From contig NZ_JADBGB010000002.1 of the NCBI RefSeq assembly GCF_015220045.1, forward strand, positions 1-64,000: a stretch of DNA of 64,000 bases, read 5' to 3'. A program made the translations under genes and the position numbers. Positions 28,640 to 36,337 of the stretch are shown in pieces (the stretch's first letter is position 1; every line of letters begins with the position of its first letter). The DNA comes from Marivivens aquimaris. Lineage in GTDB: Bacteria; Pseudomonadota; Alphaproteobacteria; Rhodobacterales; Rhodobacteraceae. The notes under the pieces were generated by a model. It was not told the DNA's origin. It did not search any database and worked only from the letters and a program-made list of their open reading frames with translations.

Positions 28640-30448
28640 GTGACTGACAAACCCGAAAGCGCCGCCGACCTGTTCGATCAAGCCTCCTCGATGATCGAGG
28701 AGATGCAGCGCGAAACGGCGACGACTCTGCCCGCGCTCCCGCTGCCGAGCCTGCTGGAACGCTGCACCGAGCTGCTGTTCTCGGACGCCGCTCCGGTTCT
28801 TCACGCGGTCCATGTTTTTGACGGTCTCCCGCTGGCAAATCCGGATTGGTGGGAAAAGCGGACCGTCAATCTGTCCTGCGTGTCGGTAGGCAACATGATC
28901 GCCGAACTGCGCCGCGCTGGCCTCGGCGATACCGAAATCAGCGAACTGATCGCGGATCATGTCGGCGGGCTGCGTGCGGCCTTACAAGTGCGAGGGCGGG
29001 ACGTGCTGGTCCTGATCCCAACCAGTTTTGCAGGGGCGCCTTTGATGATTGAAGGCGCGCAGAACCACGTCATCGTGGCCCACCCCGCAGCAATGGGGGC
29101 AACTGCCAAACTAGGCGACTACACCCGCCCGTTCGAACCCACTGCCACCCACCGGATCGAGGATTTCGCTGATTGCATTTTCGGCGACCACCGCCCGCTG
29201 TTCAGGGCGCTTCAGGTGCGGGCATTCGATTTCGTGCTGCCGCAAGACGGTGAGGTGCAGGTCAAAGAGGTCGCTGCCCGCACCGACGGCAAGGCGTACG
29301 AGAAAATATGCAGCAAGCTCGGTTACAGCCCTTCGAAATTCGATAAACTCACCGTCAAAACAAACGCCAGCCCTACCCTTCACAGGTCCGATGTCGATGA
29401 GTCACTGGCTCTGATCTCCGCCTTCGTGCGCCGCGCGACTGATATCACGGCCTATTTTGATGCCGAGCACGAAATCGACTGGACACACATCTACGGAACG
29501 CTCGACGGCGCGTTAGCCAACCAAGGCAAGCACTTCTTTGAAATGGTTGAAAGCGGCGTCAGCGGTCGCAGCGATTTTGACCGTATCATAATGTACCTCG
29601 CCGCCTCCGCTCATTTTCATCGGGCGGGTCTGCGCCTTCATGCGCTTGATTTCGTTGGCCGCGCCGAGCAATTGATCAAGCCGAGCGACCGCTGGCTGCG
29701 GGTGCTCGCCGCTACGCTGAAGGTCGAGATGAACGCCCAGAACGATGCCGTGTGGTACCTCACGAGCGACGCGATGGAGGCAACGGATGGCCAAGTTCGC
29801 AAGGGGATCGAAAATGTCCTCACCACCATCGCGCCGAAACCCGCGACGGCAGAACACGGCCACGCGCTGCTCATGACCCACTGGCAAACAAACCCGCCTG
29901 CTGACATCGGCCGCAAGCGCAAACTGATCGAAATCGGAACCACGCGCGAGGAAGTGCCGGGGCAGGGATCAACGCGCAAACTGGCGGAGGTCTGCAAGAA
30001 CCTCGGGCTGGATTTTGTCACGGTCGACATGGACCCCCGCAATGGTCGCGAAGCGCAGCAGATGTTCGACCGCATGGGCTATGATTTCAAAGCGATCACC
30101 AGCAAGGGCGAGGATTTCCTTGCCGCCTATGACGGCGAGATCGATTTCGTGTTTCTCGACGCCTATGATTTCGACCACGGGATGCACAGCGAGATCCGCC
30201 AGAGCCGCTACGAGAAATTCCTCGGCGCGCGCATCGACGAAGAGGCCTGCCACAAGATGCACCTTGATTGCGCGGAGGCGCTGATCGCCAAGCTCGCGCC
30301 CGACGGGTTGATCTGCTTTGACGATACATGGCAGGACGAGAATGGAAACTGGACGGCCAAAGGCACGACGGCGATGCCGTTCCTGCTCGCCAATGGCTTC
30401 GAGGTGATCTGCAAGGAAAACAGGGCCGCGCTGCTGAAGCGCGTCTAA
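28640..30448 (+). CDS. Large protein with C-terminal class I methyltransferase-like domain
   Basis: A 602-residue protein. The first 400 residues are not recognised; they contain ALQVRGRDVLVLIPTSFAG and a helical, repeat-like middle (HFHRAGLRLHALDFVGRAEQL). The last 180 residues look like a Rossmann S-adenosylmethionine methyltransferase: KLIEIGTTREEVPGQGSTRKLAEVCKNLG (motif I region), FVTVDMDPRN (acidic end of strand 2), and EIDFVFLDAYDFDHG (motif IV), ending with LICFDDTWQDENGNW. GTG start 2 bp after the previous stop, ribosome site AAGGTG. Probably decorates or caps the glycan; the exact substrate is unknown. Confidence 0.7.
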   Translation: MTDKPESAADLFDQASSMIEEMQRETATTLPALPLPSLLERCTELLFSDAAPVLHAVHVFDGLPLANPDWWEKRTVNLSCVSVGNMIAELRRAGLGDTEISELIADHVGGLRAALQVRGRDVLVLIPTSFAGAPLMIEGAQNHVIVAHPAAMGATAKLGDYTRPFEPTATHRIEDFADCIFGDHRPLFRALQVRAFDFVLPQDGEVQVKEVAARTDGKAYEKICSKLGYSPSKFDKLTVKTNASPTLHRSDVDESLALISAFVRRATDITAYFDAEHEIDWTHIYGTLDGALANQGKHFFEMVESGVSGRSDFDRIIMYLAASAHFHRAGLRLHALDFVGRAEQLIKPSDRWLRVLAATLKVEMNAQNDAVWYLTSDAMEATDGQVRKGIENVLTTIAPKPATAEHGHALLMTHWQTNPPADIGRKRKLIEIGTTREEVPGQGSTRKLAEVCKNLGLDFVTVDMDPRNGREAQQMFDRMGYDFKAITSKGEDFLAAYDGEIDFVFLDAYDFDHGMHSEIRQSRYEKFLGARIDEEACHKMHLDCAEALIAKLAPDGLICFDDTWQDENGNWTAKGTTAMPFLLANGFEVICKENRAALLKRV

Positions 30449-30463
30449 GCGGACTTCGCGCCG

Positions 30464-31732
30464 ATGAATGACAATACGGATACGGGCGACCTGCTGACGG
30501 TCGATTGGGAGCTTGGCGTTGAACTGGAGCGGGGGCTTTGGGAACGGCCCGAAAGAGGCTCGACCGAGCTTGATATGCTCGACCCCTATCCGTTTCTGAT
30601 GGGCGGCGAGCCATTGGCGCACCATCCGGCCAGCATCAAAGCCGCGCTTGACCGGTCGCTGCCGCTATTCCGTCAGTTTGTCTCCGCACGCACGTCGGAC
30701 ACGGCGGTTCTGGTGGGCAACGGACCGTCGCTGCTGAACACCGATCTGTCCGCGCTCGAAGGGCAGGACGTGTTCATCACCAACTATGCGGTGAAGAACG
30801 CGGAACTGGCGCAACATGCCAAGGCCGTCGCGGTTTCCAACTACCTCGTCGCCGAACAAGACCCCGCCGCGTTCCGCGAACTGAACGTCTGGAAGGTCTT
30901 TCCCGTCTGGCTGTCGCACATCCTGCCGCCCGACCCGAAGACGATTTACCTTAACGCTCAAGGCGGCGAGTTGCGGTTCTCGACCGACGTGACCAGCCAT
31001 GTGTTCTGGCACTCGACGGTAAGCTTTTTCTGGCTGCAAATCCTGTATTCGGCGGGCTACCGGAAGGTCTGCATGATCGGTTTTGACAACACCTACCAGC
31101 AGCCAAAGGACCTGCGCGAAGGGGACATTGTCGAGCAGAAGGCCGATGACGCCAACCACTTCGACGCTAGCTATTTCAAGGGCAAGAAATGGCAGGCGGC
31201 CGACACGGGTAAGATGGCCGAAACCTATGAAATATCGCGCAAAACCTACGAGGCCGATGGCCGCGAGATCGTCAATTGCACGGTCGGCGGCGCGCTTGAG
31301 GTTTTCCGCCGTGGCGATCTGGCGGAGGAATTGGCGAAGGCTGTGGCGTTGCCGATGCCGGAGCGTGCCCGAACCAAAGAATGCACCGCCGTCGTTGCGC
31401 GGTTCGATGCGTCCGAACTGGCGGAGCTGGAGGACGTCTGGACCAAGATTGACCAATGGCGGGTGAGCGACGTGGCCATCATTCCGGTCTGCACCGACGC
31501 CTGTCCGTTGACCATCCTGCCGGATGTCATCGAGCACTCCGGCAGCGATGAAGAGCTGACCCAAATGCTTCAGCACCTGCCCTTCAACCACCTCTATTTC
31601 ACGGACGTCAGCACCCTTCAGACGATGCTTGAAACCTACCGCACTACCGGGGGGCGTCTCTACGCCCAGATCGAACAGATGCCCGCCCGCAAAACAGCCT
31701 CGACACATCTGATCGAAGCTTTCACTTTATAG
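30464..31732 (+). CDS. DUF115/GT42-like glycosyltransferase candidate
   Basis: A 422-residue protein whose central part has the layout shared by DUF115 (MptE-like/Maf) proteins and GT42 sialyltransferases: glycine loop VLVGNGPSLLNTDLSALEG, an Asn-bearing strand VFITNYAVKNAEL, and a later helix-strand AGYRKVCMIGFDN. Maf proteins attach nonulosonic acids to flagellin and GT42 enzymes use CMP-sugars, so sugar transfer is likely but donor and acceptor are unknown. N-terminal 80 and C-terminal 120 residues are unassigned. It is 15 bp behind the fused methyltransferase and closes that operon; a sulfotransferase-like gene converges from the right. Confidence 0.68.
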   Translation: MNDNTDTGDLLTVDWELGVELERGLWERPERGSTELDMLDPYPFLMGGEPLAHHPASIKAALDRSLPLFRQFVSARTSDTAVLVGNGPSLLNTDLSALEGQDVFITNYAVKNAELAQHAKAVAVSNYLVAEQDPAAFRELNVWKVFPVWLSHILPPDPKTIYLNAQGGELRFSTDVTSHVFWHSTVSFFWLQILYSAGYRKVCMIGFDNTYQQPKDLREGDIVEQKADDANHFDASYFKGKKWQAADTGKMAETYEISRKTYEADGREIVNCTVGGALEVFRRGDLAEELAKAVALPMPERARTKECTAVVARFDASELAELEDVWTKIDQWRVSDVAIIPVCTDACPLTILPDVIEHSGSDEELTQMLQHLPFNHLYFTDVSTLQTMLETYRTTGGRLYAQIEQMPARKTASTHLIEAFTL

Positions 31733-31749
31733 ATTGCAGTGTTTTGCGC

Positions 31750-32808
31750 TTAGTTGCGGTTCTTGAACCTGACTAACTCTCCGGGCCGTATGGCACGGCG
31801 GAATTCTTCGGAATTATTGAGCAACATCTTTTCACATAGTTTAGCAATGGCCGTATATCGCTGAATTTCGGCGCTCGAGAAGTGATCTTGCGGATCAAGT
31901 GATTGAGGCTTGGCTATCGAATTTTCCAACGTGCTTTCGAGCGCCGGTAGAAAAATCGGGCGATCAAAGAACTCGGCATCAATACGTGCCGCATCTTCCC
32001 GATAGGATGAAATCAGCTTTCGGGTCATCTTTTTGTGAAGCTGGAGCTTCGTGCCAGACTTGTCATCGCCGTTGGTCAACTGACGGCTGAGGTACGTGCC
32101 GAACACCCGCCGCTCGTCAAAATAGCTCTCGTCACCCTGCTTGAGCATAGTGTGGAAAAATCTAAGAAGCGCGAGGTTCTCCAGCGATAGAGAGGTGTTG
32201 GCGTTCTTGTCGGCCGAGATGCTAAAATCCTGACTGCGAAGCGTAAATTCAAAAAAATCTTCGACGACGTCGCTATTTCTCAGGTGCGACCGAATGAATG
32301 GCCGGACGTGAAATTTTTCGCCAAAGACGCTCCGCCACTTTTCTAAGCGTGGTGTATAGAAGAGCAGCTCTGATTTCAGCAACCGTTGATGCATCGTCTC
32401 CATGGATTTGAAGATGCGTCCTGCTTTGGTTCGCTCTGCGAAGCCGGAGAGGAAGCGGGCAGCATGTGGTCTGACGTAGCAGATAAGCCGAGTTTTTTCC
32501 AAAAGTTCGGGCATGTATTCGGTCAGTGCTTCGTGAAGAACTACAGGGTCGATAAACTCGAAATGTTCGTCGGATATGATCCCAATATCCGCGTCACTAG
32601 CCGCAAATTTGTTAGCAAGATCAAGAAACTGAGCTTCTCGGTCCTCCGGCTTGTGCTTGAGCGTCGCAACCAGCGCCGCGTGGTTTGGCTTTGCGGTGTA
32701 GCAAATCTTTTGGCTTTCGGTGGTGAACAACCCTTTCGACAAAACTCGCTGGATCGAGGTCGTTCCGGTTTTGCAGTCGCCGAGGTGGATAACGAGTTCT
32801 TTAACCAT
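31750..32808 (-). CDS. Sulfotransferase-like protein 1
   Basis: A 352-residue P-loop protein with both PAPS-contact motifs of sulfotransferases: 5'-phosphosulfate loop HLGDCKTGTTSIQ (residues 8-20) and 3'-phosphate site YVRPHAARFLSGF with Arg113 and Ser121. Roughly half its residues match the next gene, so the two are tandem paralogues, yet this copy is visibly AT-richer. Bacterial proteins of this type can sulfate polysaccharides or glycolipids; substrate unknown. Start 5 bp after the upstream paralogue's stop. Confidence 0.75.
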   Translation of the reverse strand: MVKELVIHLGDCKTGTTSIQRVLSKGLFTTESQKICYTAKPNHAALVATLKHKPEDREAQFLDLANKFAASDADIGIISDEHFEFIDPVVLHEALTEYMPELLEKTRLICYVRPHAARFLSGFAERTKAGRIFKSMETMHQRLLKSELLFYTPRLEKWRSVFGEKFHVRPFIRSHLRNSDVVEDFFEFTLRSQDFSISADKNANTSLSLENLALLRFFHTMLKQGDESYFDERRVFGTYLSRQLTNGDDKSGTKLQLHKKMTRKLISSYREDAARIDAEFFDRPIFLPALESTLENSIAKPQSLDPQDHFSSAEIQRYTAIAKLCEKMLLNNSEEFRRAIRPGELVRFKNRN

Positions 32809-32812
32809 GTAC

Positions 32813-33892
32813 TTAGTCTTTACGGTTCTTGAGGAACACTTCCAGCGGGCGGCGCTGCTCTTCGGGGCGGAGCGCCCAGTTGAAGTGTTTGGGGTCGGAC
32901 GCCATCAGGTGCTGGAGGATGCTCGCGAACGCCTCGTAACGGCGGATTTCCTCGGGCGAGAAGTTGTCCTTGGGATTGAGCGACTGCGGCTCGTCGATAG
33001 CCTTGCCCGGCGCGGCATCGAGGGCGGGTCCGAAAACGGGGCGGCCAAAGAATTCGCGGTCCAGGATTTCGGCGTCCTCGCGGTAGGTCTCCGCCACTTT
33101 TTCGGCCAGCGCCTTGTGCATCCGTAGCTTGGTGCCGCCCGCGCTGGGGATATTGCCGAGGTGTTCGCTCATGAACCAGCCAAAGGCCTTGCGCTGATCG
33201 ACCAGCGACTTGGTCTCGTCATCGCGGAAGGTCTGATGCAGCAGGCGCATCATCGAGATGTCCTCGACCGAGAGGGACTCGTTGGCTTGCGTCGGCTGGG
33301 TGATTTTGAAATCGGTGGTGCCGAGCGCGAAGCTGAAGAAATCCTGCACCACGTCGCCGTTCAGCAGTTCGGAGCGGACGAAGGGGCGCACCTCGTAACG
33401 GTCGCCGAACACTTCGCGCCATTTGCGCAGGCGCGGGGCGTAGTGCAGCAATCCGCCCTCGTCGGCCTTGTCATGCATTGCTTCGAGCGAGCGCATGAAC
33501 AGGCCCTTTTTGCTCCGCTCCGCAAAGCTGGACACAAGCCGGTCGGCATGGGGGCGGACGTAAGCCACCAGACGCAGGTTCTCCAGCATCTTGGGCATGT
33601 ATTTCTTCAGCGCATCATGCAGCACTTCGGGATTGACGAATTCGAAATGCTCGGCCGAAATCACGCCGAGCTTCGCGTCGCTCTTGGCAAGCTGCTGGCG
33701 AGTGTTTACGAAGCGTTGCTTCTGGTTCTCGGTATCCTGCGTCAGCGTTTTCGCAAGCGGGATATGGTTGAAGCGAGCGGTGTAACAGATGGATTTTCCC
33801 GCGGATTCCCAAGCCTCGGCCGCGAGGATCGACTGCACCGAGGTCGTGCCCGTTTTGCAATCGCCCAAATGGAATACAAGCTCTTCGACCAT
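32813..33892 (-). CDS. Sulfotransferase-like protein 2
   Basis: A 359-residue paralogue of the previous entry. 5' motif HLGDCKTGTTSVQ (8-20), 3' motif YVRPHADRLVSSFAERSKKG with Arg113 and Ser121, and a shared block ISAEHFEFVNPEVLHDALKKYMP. Codon use is GC-rich like the host. It is first in a leftward two-gene unit and diverges from the second sulfotransferase pair, with 137 bp between. Cytoplasmic, no signal peptide. Confidence 0.77.
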   Translation of the reverse strand: MVEELVFHLGDCKTGTTSVQSILAAEAWESAGKSICYTARFNHIPLAKTLTQDTENQKQRFVNTRQQLAKSDAKLGVISAEHFEFVNPEVLHDALKKYMPKMLENLRLVAYVRPHADRLVSSFAERSKKGLFMRSLEAMHDKADEGGLLHYAPRLRKWREVFGDRYEVRPFVRSELLNGDVVQDFFSFALGTTDFKITQPTQANESLSVEDISMMRLLHQTFRDDETKSLVDQRKAFGWFMSEHLGNIPSAGGTKLRMHKALAEKVAETYREDAEILDREFFGRPVFGPALDAAPGKAIDEPQSLNPKDNFSPEEIRRYEAFASILQHLMASDPKHFNWALRPEEQRRPLEVFLKNRKD

Positions 33893-34029
33893 CGCATTCT
33901 ACCCTTTACGCCACGATCCTGCGGCAATTTTTCTTAAAGCGGCTACGCTATTGAAAGACAACTATCTTCCCCCGCGACGCGATCTTGTCTATGAAGGTCG
34001 GGCTTATCAAGAGAGTACATTTTTCGAAG

Positions 34030-35151
34030 ATGAAAGTCGTTCTCTATATCGGCCATCATAAGGTTGGATCGACTGCTCTCCAGAGCTTTTTCGCCCAGAA
34101 CTGGCATAGCTTCGCGACCCGCGGGATCCTGTATCCGAGCGTGGAGGCAATGGGTGCCGCGCGGAACCTGAAATCCCTGATCGACGGGGCCAATCCGCCG
34201 CGCCTGCAATCGACGGTCGTCCGCGAGCCGCATAACGCGCTGGCCTTTGCCATGCTGAGCGACGCGAAGGGTGGAGAGATGCCGCCCTACCAGCAGGGCC
34301 TGCCCGAGCTGGAAGAGATGTGGCGCTACGTCGACCAGCAGATCACCATGCTCAAGCCCGAAACGCTGGTGCTGTGTTCGGAGGTCATGTCGAACTTCGG
34401 TAAGGCCGCGCCAGAACTGATCGACGTTCTGAAGACCAAATTCAAAGGCGCCGAGATCGAGATTTACTGCGCCCTGCGCGCGCCCGACCAGTACCTCGCG
34501 TCGTGGCACGGCCAGCGTCTGAAGCTCGGTCATCAGGTCGAACCGCTGAGCGGGAAGGCAGCGCTGCAATACCGCAAGGGCGTTCACTTCGACTACGCAG
34601 GGATGCTGCGCCCGTGGCTGGCTGCGTTCCCGCAGGCGAAATTCCACATCCGCAACTATGCCGACATTCTGGTAACCGGCGGCGCGGTGGAGGATTTCCT
34701 CGCACAGACCGGCCTCGAATGCCCTGATCCGTCACCGATCAAGGGTGCGGCGAACCCTAGCCTGCCCTATGCCACCTACGAAATCATGCGCCGCGCGAAC
34801 TATGCGCTGAGCCGTGACGACCAGCAGAAACTGCGCAACCACATGACGCGCGAGCGGATGCGCAAGCGCCTGCCTCCCAACAAGGATATCGAATTGTTCG
34901 GCGAGGACGTACGCCGCAAGCTCTATAAATCCTTCGCGCCGATCCATCAGGAAATCTCCGACATCGCGGGCGTGTCCGAATTCTTCCCCGGCCTTGAATC
35001 TATGCTGCAAACCAATCCCGTTGCCGAAGCGGACGTGGTGGGCGAGGCGCTTAACAAGGTAAATTTGACGTGGGAGCGGTCGCTGCTACCTCGTTCGGTC
35101 AGGTTATATCTGTGGAAATGTACGTATCGACAGTGGTTTGGCCGCAATTAA
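34030..35151 (+). CDS. Sulfotransferase-like protein 3
   Basis: A 373-residue protein. 5' motif YIGHHKVGSTALQ (residues 6-18), then VLCSEVMSNFG, and 3' motif CALRAPDQYLASWHGQRLKLG with Arg150 and Ser158. This pair differs from proteins 1 and 2 in having GHHKVGST and SWHGQRLK signatures and an IRNYAD motif (HIRNYADIL). ATG 34030 aligns with the start of its paralogue at 35214; a TTG/ATG start 39-45 bp upstream is possible but would add unrelated residues. The C-terminal 30 residues are basic/aromatic and differ from the paralogue. Confidence 0.76.
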   Translation: MKVVLYIGHHKVGSTALQSFFAQNWHSFATRGILYPSVEAMGAARNLKSLIDGANPPRLQSTVVREPHNALAFAMLSDAKGGEMPPYQQGLPELEEMWRYVDQQITMLKPETLVLCSEVMSNFGKAAPELIDVLKTKFKGAEIEIYCALRAPDQYLASWHGQRLKLGHQVEPLSGKAALQYRKGVHFDYAGMLRPWLAAFPQAKFHIRNYADILVTGGAVEDFLAQTGLECPDPSPIKGAANPSLPYATYEIMRRANYALSRDDQQKLRNHMTRERMRKRLPPNKDIELFGEDVRRKLYKSFAPIHQEISDIAGVSEFFPGLESMLQTNPVAEADVVGEALNKVNLTWERSLLPRSVRLYLWKCTYRQWFGRN

Positions 35152-35213
35152 CGCTCTGCCTCTCTGGCGTGATGCGTTAAGAATTAACGAAATTTGAACC
35201 GGAAGTTTTGTCC

Positions 35214-36311
35214 ATGAAAGTCGTTCTGTACATCGGCCACCACAAAGTCGGCTCGACCGCTCTACAGGACTTTCTTGCGCGCAACTGGAAGGGCCTCGCC
35301 CAAGCCGGCATCCTTTATCCGAACGTTGAGGCGCACGGCGCGGCGGGCAACATGTTCCAACTGCTGAAGGGCGATCTGCCTGACGCCGCGCTCCCCGTGC
35401 ACATCCGCGAGCCGCATAGTGCGCTGGCGTATCGGATGATTGCGGATGTGTCGAAGCGTCCGATCCCCAAGCAGTTCCAAGGGCTCCCCGCGACCCGCCA
35501 GATGCTCCGCGCGATCCGCACGCAGGTCGATCTGCTGGAGCCGAACACGGTGATCCTGTGCTCCGAAGCCTTCGCGAATTACGGGCAGGTGAACCCCGAA
35601 CTGGTCGACCGCCTGATCAAACCGTTTGAGGGTGCCGAGTTCCAGATTTATTGCGCCCTGCGCCGCCCCGACGAATACGTCACCTCGTGGCACGGTCAGC
35701 GCTTAAAGGTCGGTGAGAAAGCGACGCCGCTTTCTGCGGGTGGCCTCAAGGACTACTTCGGCGGCATCCACTTCGACTACCGTCAGGTGGTGGAGGCTTG
35801 GATCGACCGCGTCCCGAACGCCAAAATCTCTATCCGCAATTACGCCGATGTGCTGGGTGCTGGCGGCTCGGCCGAGGACTTCATGGGCCAAACGGGCCTT
35901 GCGATGCCCGACCCGATGATCCCCGCGCGCCGCGCCAACGAAAGCCTGCCGCTCGCCGCCTATCCGATCATGGAAAAGGCCGTGCACAAGCTCGAACAGC
36001 CCGCGATTTTCAAACTCTCGCGCTACCTGCAAAACCAAGGCGCGAAGTTGATAGACGTCAACAACCGCGATGTCGAGGTGCTGGGTGCGGACCAACGCCA
36101 GAAACTCTGGGACGAATTTGTCCCTGTTTCCGATTACCTGCGGAAATACGCCGCGACGGGGAAGGAATTCTTCCCCGACATCGATAAAGTCAAAGAGGCG
36201 CGCCCCGTGCCTGCCGACGAAGCTGCCGCCGCGCTGGTCAAAGCGATCGACGTGTCGAAACTTCAGAACGAACAAGCAGCGGACTTCGTGCGCGACCTCG
36301 CCGGTCGTTGA
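35214..36311 (+). CDS. Sulfotransferase-like protein 4
   Basis: A 365-residue tandem paralogue of protein 3: same first 18 residues (MKVVLYIGHHKVGSTALQ), VILCSEAFANYG, and CALRRPDEYVTSWHGQRLKVG with Arg150 and Ser158. Both motifs for PAPS are intact, so it should be active. GGAAG ribosome site 9 bp upstream of ATG 35214. Followed 26 bp later by the GlfT2-like glycosyltransferase, so transfer and sulfation of the same glycan is plausible. Confidence 0.77.
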   Translation: MKVVLYIGHHKVGSTALQDFLARNWKGLAQAGILYPNVEAHGAAGNMFQLLKGDLPDAALPVHIREPHSALAYRMIADVSKRPIPKQFQGLPATRQMLRAIRTQVDLLEPNTVILCSEAFANYGQVNPELVDRLIKPFEGAEFQIYCALRRPDEYVTSWHGQRLKVGEKATPLSAGGLKDYFGGIHFDYRQVVEAWIDRVPNAKISIRNYADVLGAGGSAEDFMGQTGLAMPDPMIPARRANESLPLAAYPIMEKAVHKLEQPAIFKLSRYLQNQGAKLIDVNNRDVEVLGADQRQKLWDEFVPVSDYLRKYAATGKEFFPDIDKVKEARPVPADEAAAALVKAIDVSKLQNEQAADFVRDLAGR

Positions 36312-36337
36312 AGCCTGCCAAGAAAGAGCGACCGCCC

